DNA of 64,000 nucleotides from Zizania palustris (Eukaryota > Streptophyta > Magnoliopsida > Poales > Poaceae), in the NCBI GenBank assembly GCA_019279435.1, contig JAAALK010000284.1, forward strand, positions 18,853,294 through 18,917,293, given 5' to 3'. The notes under the pieces are model-generated. The model did not search any database. It saw nothing but the letters and a program-made list of their open reading frames with translations, and was not told where the DNA came from. Made by a program: the position numbers and the translations under genes. This document shows positions 36,111-47,404 of the stretch, in pieces (the first letter of the stretch is position 1; every line of letters begins with the position of its first letter).

Positions 36111-39100
36111 ACGGATCCTGTAGACCAGTCCTTATAGTGCCCCGGGTGCAAGTAACTAATGCCCTTGCTTGCACCCAAAACCCACCATGCTAACATACTT
36201 AACCAAAACTCCATAACCAATAGAGTATTAGGGATGAGAGAAATAACAGGGGTCATATAGTAGAATCCAAGTATCCACGACTCGTTTTTAACCTGTAGTA
36301 GTTGTGTCGATACATTGGACACTATCTGAGAAACCAAGGGTGATTTTGGTCTAAATGATGAGTGATTGATAAGGATGAGTGTCTGAGCGAATGAGTGGTC
36401 GAGAGTATGTTGAGTGCATCGAGGGTTTCAATGTGGAGTGAAGGTGTGGCTGTCGAGGGTTTCGGCAGTGCGTTTCGTTCTTGTTTTGGCTTGTCTTGTT
36501 TGTGTAGGGTGGAGATGCTGAAATACTATCGACGGCGGGTGATTGAGGGTCGAGCGGGGAGCTTGATGCCGAGGATCAGGGAGGCCGGGAGAAGTTGGAG
36601 AAGATCTCAAGAGTGCACGAAGAGACGGAGCGAGACATGAACGGACAGCTGACTGCGACGGTGTGTCGACCGTGTTCGCGAGAGGGAGGCCAGGACAAGC
36701 ATTCGGGCGGCTCGAGGGGATATAGAGTGGAAGTGGCTTGCTAGCGCTCGGAGTCGGGAAGCGGTGTCACGAGTCAAAGGGTCGAGAAGGCTTTGTCGGT
36801 TTTTGTTGAAAACCGTCGAATCATTTATTGTTTTTGCTAATTCAATAAAATAGTGTCAAGTTTTAGTTTAAAGTTTTTAGTGTCATAGTGTGTACTTTTT
36901 AGAGTATTTTTGGAGTATATATATTCTAAAAATATTCTAAAGAGGGGTCATTTGTAATTTTCTAGAGTAAAATAGGGTATTTCTAGTTGTTATTTTCAAT
37001 TTTGTAAATAGTGTCTTTTCTAGGGGGCTTAGTGAAAAATATGCCTTATAGAATGTGGAGTAGGTGGATATAAAATCCCCCTGCCCTGGCCGAACATGGG
37101 TAACCAGAACATTCGATCAAACATAGAAATCAATTTCAATTTTTCTTCTGCAATGGTGTTTGATCAACCGAGAAATTTTCTGCTGTAATCGCATGACCGT
37201 GAATAGTGGTCTTCAAATTGTGCCGATAGTCCTGTTCACCGTCTGGAGCATATGATTCTTCAGAGATTTGATCAGCAGAGATCAAGGTGTGTCAGATTTG
37301 TAACAGGGATCAGCGATTTTTTCGTTCCAGCTACAGTTTGTCCCGGGGGTTCCTGTTCAGCATCAAGTAGCGATGGATTTTGCTTCAAATCACGTGAGTT
37401 TCCTCTGAAATTTTCTGAAGTTTTTCTTGATATGTTGATTACTCCTTGTGTGATTTCCACTGAATGTGATTGTTATAAGTATTGGATAGGTTTGATCCCT
37501 GAATAAATTCAGTTTTCACTTGGAGTGCCTAATCTGTTCACTGAATTTGTTTGATCTCCTTAGTATAAATTTTTGTTGCTCAGAGCTGATTCATATACAT
37601 GTGATTGTTTTGATTTGTGTGGATGAAAGAGGTTCATGACTGGCTGTTAGAACTTTGGATTGAAGATGTTCTTAGGACTATCTCTTGTTTAACTAATTCT
37701 AGATTCCTGATTTGAAATTTTATGGTTCAATTAAGTTCTGTCAATTTGATGTGCCTTGACTCTGTTGCTATTCTTCTTGTCAGCAATTATCTGTTTGATC
37801 AGATTGAACATGAGTACTAAGACTGAAGTAACCATTTGATTTCTCTTAACAAGAATTTATGTTTTGAGATAAACATTTGTTCTGATAAACTGTGATCAAA
37901 CACTAGAAATTCTTACTGAAGTATTTTGTTGTAATCTGTTTTCTTCAAGTATTGTTTCAAATCTAAACAGGATCAGAGTGTACTGTTTTTGTTACAATCT
38001 GCTAAATCAAAACATTTATTCATCTTAATTTCCACTGTGTAGTCAGACCAATTTTTAAATATTCAGAATCAGTTTGGTTGTTTCAAATCTACACTTTGTT
38101 CACTGATTTGTGTATAACTTAGAGTAGCAAAACTGATTCAGATTTTCAGATTACTTCCACTATTTGTAATTCTTTTCTGCTTTGCTGCAATTGTGATTTC
38201 CATCCAGTTTTGAATGTTTGTGCTGGATCAACTGATTTTGTGAGTTCTGTTTTTTCCAGAACTTGAGTGTTTAACAATTTCAGAGATAATCAGTTTCTCC
38301 TAGTCCTTTTCTTTGAAAATGTGTTCAGTGTAGAAGCTATTTTGGTCTGAAAAATACATGTCCAGGCACTTGTAGGTTTTTATACAGTATTTTCATGTCA
38401 GTTCTGTATTAGTGCTGTGAATGCAGTTCAGATGTTCTGAGTTTGTTTATCACTTGTTTGAGAATCCTGAAGCTAATGAGAATAATATTCTGTGAAGGGT
38501 ATTTGCTGAAAATTGAAGGTAGGTATAAAATCATCTGAGCTCCTGTTTATGAGCAGTATTTTCAGTTCTAGTTGAATTAATTGACATGTACTTGATTCCA
38601 ATTTCTGGTTTGACATGAATCTGCTGTAATTGATGTTTGAATGCAGTTTTGAAACTAAATAACCTGTCTAGTTGCTGATATACTTATTGATGTGGTTTTG
38701 AAAAAGATTTGAATGGTGCTTGCATGAAACAAACAATACCGTGAATAGCACAATTCAGTTTTGCTGATTATGCTACAGCTGTGCCGATAAAACTGTTCAT
38801 CATCAAGCGTGGCTTGTTTTCAAGCAATTGATCCTACCTGCTAGGTTGACAAGTTGTGAAACATCGTATGCTGTTTTGACTTTAAATTGAGTATGAAATT
38901 TGAATCTGAAATTGAAACTTGCAAATTGAGTTAAAAATTGACAAAAGTACTCCGTTGAGATTTCTTTCACTATTCATTGTCCGAAAAATTCAGAAGTGTA
39001 TGAATTTCATGTGAGATTAATTTGAAACAAGTTGATTGGTCTCTACAAACTTGAATTGGTTGGTTGTGTGAGTGATTTGATACTAGTTGATTAGAAACTT

Positions 39101-40395
39101 GAAACAAAGTTGTTTTTGGGCGTTTGAATCTGTTTGAGCTCAACTTTTGTACTGATTGTTTTGAAACTTGAATTTGTGTTTTTAGAGGTGCGTTGGGTGA
39201 TTTGATTAGGCTATCACTTCGAAAGAAAGTGTCGAGGTGCCTATTCACCCTCCCTCTAGTCACCATTCCGATCCCACACTATCTATTAATATTACTATTA
39301 TGGTGACAAGGAGTTTAGGCTCATTCGTATGGCTTGGGTTTGCACATCAAGGTCAGGATCTAATAATTATAATGTAAAGCATTTAATTTGACTAATGCAT
39401 TTATAACCTATGGATTTTAGCAATATTTAAATAAAACTAGGTTCAATATGCTCAAAAATGGGGTGGTGACTTGCCTTGATCAGTGAATAGCGAAGGGGGA
39501 ACCTCGGGAAAATATTTTGGCTCTTCAACGGCGTCGTAATCTTCTCGGCACGCAAAACGAAAACAATAAACAATTAAAAACAATAAAATAAACAGTATAA
39601 ACATTTCAAATAAATTGTTTAAAGTTGTAGAGAATAAAAAGAGGGATTTTCTGGAATTGAAATGGTGAAATTTGGAGTTAAAAATGAAGAAGATATGAAT
39701 TTTTGAAGTTTAAAATGAATTCTGGAATTTATTTTAAATTTAAAATAGTCCCTGGTCTACGATGAGACGAGCTCACGTTGAACTAGCGCACTATGCGCAT
39801 GGACCGGGTGAAGCAGGGCCGTCCGATCGAGATCTAGCGGCTGTCAACGAGGCAGGAGGTTTAAATGAAAATGGACGGATAAGATTAAAACCAGCGAAGG
39901 GGTACGTGATGGGCGGTCGAGATCAAACAGGTGGTTTAACTGAAATTCGACGATCCAGATCGAGCGATACCGCTTCATAGAGGATAAATGGCCCAGATTA
40001 AACCTACCAATGATTTAATCTAAACCGCTCGCCATAGAACCGACGATCCTGATTACATCTGTCATGCGCGATAGGGATTCGGCACGAGGCCTTCATCTCC
40101 AGCGACGGCAGAGGGTGGCGGCAGAGCTAGCGGCGACGGCGAGGGCTAAGGGCCTCGGGTGAATGCAGAAATGGATAGGGAATAGCATGTAGGTCATTTA
40201 TATACCAGAATCGGTGGTTGATGATGACAGAGCGAGTCCGGCGATGAGAGGGGTGACGAAGCTTCCTCGGATCAATGACGACGGTGGTCCTCCGGCAGTC
40301 GGCAGCACGAGCAGAGCAGCGGCCGGGGACGAGCGGGTGATGGCGGTCACAATAGGGTCGACAGCGAGGGTAGGACGAGGAGCAAGGCATGCTGT
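36111..40395 (-). repeat. A2: LTR fragment of the element A family, minus strand, split by solo LTR B
   Basis: The pieces are 36111-36326 and 39284-about 40395. On the minus strand they match the A LTR: CCTAAACTCCTTGTCAC near 39310 and AACGAGTCGT near 36275. TATATAAA on the minus strand is at 40197-40204. Towards 40395 it joins Gypsy coding sequence abruptly, so one end is truncated. Element D is inserted at 36110. No internal region of this copy is recognisable next to it. Confidence 0.75.
36327..39278 (+). repeat. B: solo LTR of a long-LTR Copia family, + strand
   Basis: It is 2952 bp, from TGAGAAACCAAGGGTG to CATTCCGATCCCACA, with CTATC duplicated at 36322-36326 and 39279-39283. It is about 90 percent like B' near the CCCACA end. 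The start resembles the C1 LTR start. Inside it I see only A/T-rich LTR sequence with no gene longer than about 80 codons and no similarity I can name. Confidence 0.9.
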
Positions 40396-41373
40396 CACGC
40401 TCCAAGACGTCCCGAAGGATGCCCACGGTCTCGGTCACCATTTGCTCGTTCTTCGTCCGTTCGATGAGAAGGCGCTCTGACAACGACTTCAACTCGTGGT
40501 TCAAAGCTGAAACGTTCGAGATCGCCTCTTCTAGGACGACCCTCTGCCCCCAAAGCGCTTCGACTTCATCCGCCCGCTCTCGGAGCTCTTCGACTTCAGC
40601 CACCCGTGCCTAGAGATCTTCAACCTCAGCAGCCCGCGCCCAGAGCTCTTCAACCTCAACCGCCTGCTCCCGAAGCTTTTCAACTTCGGTGGTCAGAACA
40701 TCTCACTCGACCCAAAGGTCTCGTGCCTCCCGCTCAATGACATCGATACGATCATGGAGCCTCGCAGCCTCCCCTATGTGTCGGCCGCATTTCGCGGAGA
40801 GGGAGGTCGTGACCCCTTGGGCTAGAATGACGAGCTTCAAGAAAGAAGGTAAGAGAAAGGTGAAAAAGAAGGAAACAAATAGAAACACTTTAGTAGGCCC
40901 TTGTCAAGTACTTGGTAATTCGCCTACTCTATAGCGAGGTTCAGCTAAACCCCGTCTGCTTGGCTTACCTCGGTGACCAAGTCGGTACCACTCAAGGCCC
41001 GGCAGAGCCGAGCCAAAGGTTCCACCCTTGCAGAAAGGTCTAGTCCAGAAGCCAAGAACAGGGCCAGCAAGGGGACACCTGTGTGCACATACCGGACACC
41101 CTCCTAGGAGGAAGTCTCATAGCATTGGGAAGCTCTCTCCAAAGCTCCTTCCGAACCGACCTCCTCATCCGAATCCTACACGTCGATCAGCTCCTGAGGA
41201 ACCACAAACATGTCAGAGGGCTTCCATGCAAAGATGTCTAGAGCGTGATTTCCTATTTGGGGTCAAGCATTACCTCGATGGTTGGAGTCTTTGATGGGTC
41301 AGCTTCAGAGAGGATGATCTTCTTGGTGCTCGAGGATGTGGTGGAGATCCTCGAGGGAGTTGGTGCATTGGTT
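40396..41373 (-). pseudogene. Gypsy remnant H: coiled-coil piece and pre-RT motif, minus strand
   Basis: Next to the G insertion the minus strand reads SEADPSKTPTIEVMLDPK and then, after a frame change, DIFAWKPSDM (41209-41238). This is the conserved stretch just before RT in many grass Gypsy elements. Further down (40395-40930) is heptad-rich sequence such as EVEELRERADEVEALWGQRV with stops. It resembles the coiled-coil part of putative gypsy-type transposon proteins. The order suggests a deletion joining two Gypsy parts. It is the same old element as 54171-55282. Confidence 0.7.
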
Positions 41374-41850
41374 GTGACTGATGAGACGAAAACACGCCCA
41401 CACACTTGAGCCAGTTCGACGATCCAAAAACGTGCAGATACTTAGGAGTAAAACCCCTAAGCATAACACAACGCCGACGTCGTGTTCCGACGACCCTTAA
41501 ATAGTGGTAAGGGAATAACAGAGTCGCCAGACAATCAAACAAGTATTTAGAAATAATGTTCAATTAGCCGATTGCAGAAAAAGTAATTAAACCGAACCAG
41601 CCAAACGGAGCCGATTGGATCGAAGTATACTGTGCGAGAGGTTCACCAAAGGGGGCCTTCGGCGTCTGGTGCAAAGGGTGCGCCGAAGATAGCCTTCAGC
41701 GTCTAGATCGATCTAACCGAAGATGGGCCCCGGACAGACTGACTGACACGAAATCACCCCCGAACGACGAGGTTCGGTGCGAAGTCTCTAGCGTGGCGAA
41801 GCCTGGTTGCGAAGACTTCGGTGTGATGAGAGTTGTCTCGCAAGACCTGG

Positions 41851-43840
41851 TGAGGAGCCATGCTGAATAGCGTGGGCCTCATGGCTCTAGAAGTGATGAG
41901 TCATTGTCAACGATAGTCAACAAGGACTGAAGAGAAGAAGAAGATCTGCTGTTTCATGGGCCGCGTGTGACTCAGGTACACGGGCAGCGAGCGACTGTCG
42001 GGCAGAGGAGGCTGCGAAGTCGGGCTGGTCCAATCCGGGTGCATGGGCCAGAAGCAGTAGAAGACCCACTAAGCTGTTGACCAGGACTGACTCAGGTACA
42101 CGGGCGGTGAGCGATTGCCGGGCTGAGAGAGCTGCGGGGTCGGGCCGGCCCAATCCGGGTACCTGGTGCAAAGCTGGTGGAGGCTTTGTCAGTTTCGGCG
42201 TAAAACTGACAACCGTTGATCTTGTATCCGACTGTCCAGAAGAGAAGCCGTAGTCGCTACGAAAACTTAGCTTCCGGATAAGTCATCTGTAACTCTAGGC
42301 CCACAGTCAGTCTGTCGTGTCTGTAAAAATACCTAAGGGCAGTAGAGTCTTTTCCTTTATTTTTGAGTCTGTAAAAACCCTAAGGGGCAGGTAGAATATT
42401 CCTAGTGTTGGGCTGCCTATAAATAGGACCCCAACCCCTAGGGTTTTGGACCACCCTTTTGCTGAAATTGAATACCACTCTATTGGGTCATTTTGCCTCT
42501 CACGTTTTCTCTCTCATCTCCTCTTCCTTGCTTGCGCCGCCAGGGAGTCCTCCCACTGTGTTTCTTGCCTTGCTTTTAATGTTGCAGTAAATGCTCTACT
42601 TCTGTGTGTGCTGCATCTGTAAGGTTTTTAATGACTCGATTTCACCTTCAGAGCAAGTTTCTCTGTGATTTTTGAGCCCTTGTAGGCTTCGGCTGATGTG
42701 AAGAAGCTTCTGTTCTTCACAGCAGAGTACTAGTTCTTGCATTTTGCAAGTAGTACTCCACTGTAACTACAGTACTCCTGCGCCAGCTTTTTACTTTTAC
42801 TGCTTCACTTTTCGATCTGGTTGATAGGACTAAAATCGCTTTTCTGTCTGTCTCTGCGAAGTCATCCTTCTCTGTTCGAAGCCCCTCAGCTCCGTGAGGC
42901 AGGCTCCGATCGAACATCTTTAAAGACTTCGCTCAGACTTCGAACTTCGGTTTTTGTGTCTGAGTTGCTAGCTTCGAAGTTCTTCCTGTTTTGGACAGCA
43001 TCGCATACTTCGAACTAGTGTACTCCGAATCTATCGGTTCGAAGTTTGTCTGTTCTAATAGACTTCGCTTGAATTTCTTTGTGGCGTGTCTGCCTTCGTT
43101 TCTCCTCCGGAAGTTCTCCCTTTTTCGAAGATAGAGTGTAGGCTTCGGACTTGTTTTTCTGTCACGTGACAGACTTCGCTCCTATGTTCGAAGGTTGTCT
43201 GTTTGTGTGTTCGAAGATTCGTGTTCGAAGGTTTAGCTTCGAGGCCTTTTGGTTCGAAGTACTTTCGAAGTCTTGCCTTCGAAGTGCATACTTCGAAGCA
43301 GGCTTCGGCACTGTTTTACTTCGCTCCGAAGCTCGTGAGGCGAATCTGTGTGCAAGAACTTGTCTTCGAAGTGCATACTTCGAACCTAGTTCCGGCACTA
43401 TTTTCTACTTCGCTCCGAAGTACTCTTCCCGTCTTATCACTTCGAACTAGCCTTGTCAGTGACACCTTCGGCTTTTCGGACAGACTCCGACACCTACCTC
43501 CGAAGCATACCTCGACGTGCGAAGGGGGCTTCGACAAGTCCCGAACAGGAGACAACTTTGGACAGTAACTTCTCTTTTCACTTTATACATACTTAGATCA
43601 TTTCATTGAGAAGTTTAGGCCTGTTACAACTTGTTTATCTGCCTAGTAGCACCACTTTAGTTCTACACTGTTTATCATCAGATGCTTCTAGGTTAGAAAC
43701 CTTTAGACTTAGGCCTTCTGTTTATTTTCTGCTGCGTAGTATTTTTGAGGTGCGTTGGGTATTGGGAACAGGCCATTGATTCGAAAGAATTTTTAAGGCG
43801 CCCATTCACCCCCCCTCTGGTCGCTACTTTCGGTCCTACA
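41851..43840 (+). repeat. 5' LTR of E
   Basis: It runs from TGAGGAGCCATGCTG to TTTCGGTCCTACA. U3 holds two imperfect copies of a 120 bp unit starting at 41969 and 42089 (GACTCAGGTACACGGGC...), each with a CCAAT box. The part after the TATA box holds at least 16 TTCGAA palindromes between about 42890 and 43450. A repeated block of about 60 bp starts near 43272 and 43359 (CTTCGAAGTGCATACTTCGA). Confidence 0.96.
42418..42425 (+). promoter_or_regulatory. TATA box of the E LTR
   Basis: TATAAATA is followed by GGACCCCAACCCCTAGGG. An identical copy lies at 51741-51748 in the 3' LTR, from which read-out into flanking DNA is possible. Confidence 0.75.
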
Positions 43841-43842
43841 AG

Positions 43843-43855
43843 TGGTATCAGAGCA
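43843..43855 (+). other. Primer binding site of E
   Basis: TGGTATCAGAGCA lies two bases after the LTR and is complementary to initiator-methionine tRNA. Confidence 0.95.
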
Positions 43856-43899
43856 AGGTTAGGGTTTTTCCATACCTTAACCGGTTCTAAACCCCAGTA

Positions 43900-45762
43900 G
43901 TGACTATGACGTCTCCGGGCAAGGTCCCGTCCTTGGAAGCCTATGGCTATAATTATTGGAAGACTCGCATGCGAGCTTATCTAATGAGCCAGGGTTCGGA
44001 CATATGGGACATTTGCGTTCACAGCACGTTTGTCATTTTGCCAGTCGCTGAGCACGGTACTGCTGGTATCATTGCTCAGCATCTGAGCAACAGTAAGGCT
44101 GTGAATATTTTGTTTTCTGGTTTAGGTCCCACTGAATTTGAGCGAGTGAGTCATCTCTCCACTGCGAGAGAGATCTGGGCTACCCTCAAGGCACACCATG
44201 AGGGAACAGCACAGGTCAAGGCTCGGCTCTATCAGACCTACCGGCGTGAATATGAGAACTTCACACAGAAGCCGGGTGAATCTGTTGAGGCTTTGTTTGG
44301 TCGCTTTCAGTCGATCATTAACAAGCTTCGGGACAACAAGGCTGAGGGTGCTCAGTTAGTCTCAGATCACGAGCAGGCGCTCAAGGTTCTTCATACCTTG
44401 GACCCAAAGATCTGGGAGATCAAGGTATCATCTATCGTTGAGAGTACTTCTTACGATACCTTGACCATTTCTGAGTTGTTTAGCAAGCTGAAGGCCACTG
44501 AGGTAGATATCCAGTTGAGATCAAATCTCACTGGCTCTGGATCAAAATCCCTGGCCCTTGCTACACCTTCTGTTGATCCCTCTGCTGTGAGTTGTGCTGG
44601 GTTCTCCTTGATGTCTATCACTGAGGACCAGCTTGAGTTGTTGGGAGATGATGATTTGTGTCTCTTTAACAACCGGGTGCGTCGTGTCTATGATAAAAGA
44701 ATGTTCAAAAGACACGGCACAAAATCCGGATGCTTTGAATGTGGTGATCCAGGACACTTCATCGCCGACTGCCCCAAGCGCAGTGGATACAAGAAGGGCG
44801 CCGGTAGCAGCTTCCACGACTCCGGCAAGCATGAGAGCCCCTCCTTCAACAAGGGCAAGCCGAAGACTCGGTTCTTCAAGAAGGCCCTGAAGGATTACCG
44901 GCGAGAGAACAAGAAGCGCGACAAGGCCTTCTTTGCCGAGATGGAGAAGAGCTACTCCAAGAGATCCACGTCTTCTACCTCTTCATCGAGCTCAAGTGAT
45001 GAGGAGATTACCATCAAGAAGGGGAAGGACAAGGATGATCCGGCGGGCCTCTGCTTCATGGCTTTCGGAGACAAGCCGAAGAGCCGCACACACCAGCGCC
45101 GAAGATCCCGCAAGAGCTTCTGCTCCATGGCTCTTGGGGATAGAGAAGAAAAGAGCTCCTCCGACGACGACGATAGCAAGGTATCATCTTATGAGCGCGA
45201 GATTGTAGATTTACTTGAGAGCAATCGTCAGGAGTTGAAGTATCGGGAGAAACTGCTTAGGGGGGCTAAGAAAAGGATAGACGAGTTAGAGAGTGAGCTT
45301 GCCGTGGCCAACGGTAGGATTGAGAGTCTATCCTCTTCTCCCTGCCTGGGTGATAGCAGTGAGTGCCCGAAGTGTGAGGTGCTTCTGTGTGACCTGTCGA
45401 CTTTAAAGTCCAGGTACACAGAAAGGGTTGATGAGAGGGACGCTTTGGCCACTGAGCTTGAAAGTGCTCAGCTGGAGCTGAAAGATGCTCAAGCCACTGT
45501 CGTCGCACCCTGTGTTGATTGCCCATCTCATCTAGCTGCCTTAGCTGAGCTGAAATCCAAGGGCAATGAGCATTCGGGTGATTTGGAGAGGCTGAGAGCT
45601 GAGCTTGCCCAGACTAGGCTAGAGCTTGAGACACTGTCAGTTCCACCCACTGTTTGTGAGAACTGTCTGTCTCTTAGAATGGAGTTGATTAAGCTAAAAG
45701 CCGGAAAGTCTGTCCAAGTAGAGAGTGAGTGTGAGACCTGCTTGTCTCAGGTGAGGTTCTAG
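43900..45762 (+). CDS. gag of E, main open segment (620 codons)
   Basis: This is the nucleocapsid/capsid polyprotein that packages element RNA in cytoplasmic particles. The first ATG after the primer site gives MTMTSPGKVPSLEAYGYNYW. The UBN2-type capsid region spans about residues 20-230 (STAREIWATLKAHHEGTAQV; KIWEIKVSSIVES). The zinc knuckle CFECGDPGHFIADC is at residues 278-291. A lysine-rich then acidic serine-rich stretch follows (about 300-440), then coiled coil (about 440-600). A base is missing near 45752 compared with D, so the frame runs into a premature TAG after SQVRF. The gag protein continues at 45768 in the next frame. Confidence 0.92.
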   Translation: MTMTSPGKVPSLEAYGYNYWKTRMRAYLMSQGSDIWDICVHSTFVILPVAEHGTAGIIAQHLSNSKAVNILFSGLGPTEFERVSHLSTAREIWATLKAHHEGTAQVKARLYQTYRREYENFTQKPGESVEALFGRFQSIINKLRDNKAEGAQLVSDHEQALKVLHTLDPKIWEIKVSSIVESTSYDTLTISELFSKLKATEVDIQLRSNLTGSGSKSLALATPSVDPSAVSCAGFSLMSITEDQLELLGDDDLCLFNNRVRRVYDKRMFKRHGTKSGCFECGDPGHFIADCPKRSGYKKGAGSSFHDSGKHESPSFNKGKPKTRFFKKALKDYRRENKKRDKAFFAEMEKSYSKRSTSSTSSSSSSDEEITIKKGKDKDDPAGLCFMAFGDKPKSRTHQRRRSRKSFCSMALGDREEKSSSDDDDSKVSSYEREIVDLLESNRQELKYREKLLRGAKKRIDELESELAVANGRIESLSSSPCLGDSSECPKCEVLLCDLSTLKSRYTERVDERDALATELESAQLELKDAQATVVAPCVDCPSHLAALAELKSKGNEHSGDLERLRAELAQTRLELETLSVPPTVCENCLSLRMELIKLKAGKSVQVESECETCLSQVRF

Positions 45763-45767
45763 CTTCC

Positions 45768-46646
45768 TTGAGAGAGGAGCTAGCAGATTCTCAGAATGAG
45801 AACTTTTACCTCCGTTCTATCCTGAGTTGGATCAGTGCCAGAGAGCCACAGCTTGGCATGATGATCCAGCAGTTCAAGAGGAAGGATGGGTTTGGAGTAG
45901 GTTACACCTACACCAAGGCTGACTTTGAGAGTGCCCTCAGCCGGGCAGTGGAGTGGAGTAAAATGACTCCAGAGCAGAGATATCCCAAGACTCACTCCAC
46001 TGAGTCCTCCCAGGCTTGTCAGCCCAAGGATGGAGTGATTCATGAGCCACCTAAAGCTCCACCCAAGAAACCTATCTGGGTTCCAAAGCCCAAAAATCTC
46101 CACACTTCTCTTGACTCTCTTCCTGGACCCTCTCAGCCCAAAAAGACCACACCAAACACTACCAAGCCCAAGAACCCCAAGCCTCAACCACATCCCAAGA
46201 AGCCTACCTATCATTGTGAGTATTGTCAGAGAGACGGGCATCTTGCGGAGTTTTGCTTCAGGAGGAAGCGGGTTGAGAGAGCAGAGAGGGCTCGTAGTGA
46301 TCAGGTGCAGTTCTACCAGCAGGGTGGCAGACTGCGTGTTCCTCGGCGCGGGGAGAGGCTGGAGGCCAGGCCGCGTCGTGTAGGTGGTGGTAGAGGAGAC
46401 GGCTTTCTTGCCCGTGCTCCAGTTGGTGGTGTTCGTTCCGGCAGAGTTCCAGACCGAGTTGGCTACGGTTCTGGACCTCGTGGCCGTAGGGTTAGGAAGA
46501 ACCGTGGACCGCGCTTTGAGCCGCGTTTTGGTCCAAACTCTTTTGATGGTTTTCGCTTTCCATCTTTTGAGCAGATGGCTCGACACTGGTTTAGCTCGTT
46601 TGCTAAACCTGGTGCCGGACCATTTGCTCCCACTTACAAACATTGA
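45768..46646 (+). CDS. gag of E, C-terminal segment (shifted by one base)
   Basis: It continues gag after the single-base loss: REELADSQNENFYL, an aromatic segment (GVGYTYTKADFESALSRAVE), a proline/lysine-rich linker, a second CCHC-like knuckle (CEYCQRDGHLAEFC, about 46215-46256), and an arginine/glycine-rich tail typical of RNA-binding nucleocapsid ends. It stops with TGA at 46644. Homologous segments are at 32290-31448 in D and 12300-11598 in C2. The Met at 45768 is not a real start. Confidence 0.88.
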   Translation: MREELADSQNENFYLRSILSWISAREPQLGMMIQQFKRKDGFGVGYTYTKADFESALSRAVEWSKMTPEQRYPKTHSTESSQACQPKDGVIHEPPKAPPKKPIWVPKPKNLHTSLDSLPGPSQPKKTTPNTTKPKNPKPQPHPKKPTYHCEYCQRDGHLAEFCFRRKRVERAERARSDQVQFYQQGGRLRVPRRGERLEARPRRVGGGRGDGFLARAPVGGVRSGRVPDRVGYGSGPRGRRVRKNRGPRFEPRFGPNSFDGFRFPSFEQMARHWFSSFAKPGAGPFAPTYKH

Positions 46647-47404
46647 TTGTGCAGGACCGGGGACTGGAGGAGGTTTGGATCATGGACTCAGGATGCTCTC
46701 GCCACATGACGGGACATCGCAGATGGTTCTCCAGTCTCATTCCCCCGAGCTCCAAAGAGTACATTACCTTCGGGAACAGCGGTCAAGGGAAAGTAAGTGG
46801 CATAGGCTCAATCAGCATCTCAGACCACTTCTCTTTAAAGAATGTTGCTTTGGTTAAAAATCTGAACTTTAATTTAATATCTGTTTCTCAACTTCTTGAA
46901 GATGGTTTGGAAGTGCATTTTAAGAAGGGCAATTCTTCTGTGATTGATTCTAGAGGGTCTTTGGTTTGTCAGATTTTACCCTTCGGTAAAGTTTTTCGAA
47001 TTGACTTCTCTACTTCTTTTGGCCCTTCTCGCTGTTTGATTGCTGGATCCTCTTCTGAGCTCTGGAAGTGGCATAGGAGGTTAGGTCATTTGAGTTTTGA
47101 TCTGCTAGTCAAGTTAAGCTCTATGGATCTCATCCGAGGATTGCCCAAGCTTAAAATGGAGAAGGATCTGGTTTGTCATCCCTGTCGTCATGGGAAAATG
47201 GTTGCCGCTTCTCACTCACCTGTGACTCAGGTGATGACTTCGTATCCAGGCGAGCTTTTACATTTGGACACTGTGGGTCCAGCTCGGGTACGCTCAGTCG
47301 GTGGGAAGTGGTATGCACTTGTGATTGTTGACGACTTTTCACGTTTCTCGTGGGTTTTCTTTTGGAGTCTAAGGATGAAACTTTTCAATTTGTCCATGAC
47401 CTGA
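46643..47404 (+). CDS. pol of E, part 1: protease, integrase N-terminus
   Basis: The aspartic protease motif IMDSGCSRHMTG is intact here, unlike in C2, D and F. It would cut Gag-Pol. The pre-integrase zinc region follows: WKWHRRLGHLSFDLLVKL and CHPCRHGKMVAASH (His-His-Cys-Cys). The integrase core begins with LHLDTVGP and VIVDDFSRFSWVFF. The pol frame is -1 relative to the gag end, as in D. The position just before it reads CAG (46652) where C2 and D have TAG. A T is missing in the run at 47360-47363, after which the protein continues in the next frame. Confidence 0.9.
   Translation: MIVQDRGLEEVWIMDSGCSRHMTGHRRWFSSLIPPSSKEYITFGNSGQGKVSGIGSISISDHFSLKNVALVKNLNFNLISVSQLLEDGLEVHFKKGNSSVIDSRGSLVCQILPFGKVFRIDFSTSFGPSRCLIAGSSSELWKWHRRLGHLSFDLLVKLSSMDLIRGLPKLKMEKDLVCHPCRHGKMVAASHSPVTQVMTSYPGELLHLDTVGPARVRSVGGKWYALVIVDDFSRFSWVFFWSLRMKLFNLSMT

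Noticed and set aside
43203..43568. 121-codon frame in the E LTR, identical at 52526-52891
   Set aside because: Duplicated with the LTR. The composition comes from TTCGAA repeats and there is no protein family signal.
45780..46643. 287-codon minus-strand frame
   Set aside because: Antisense shadow of the E gag C-terminal segment.
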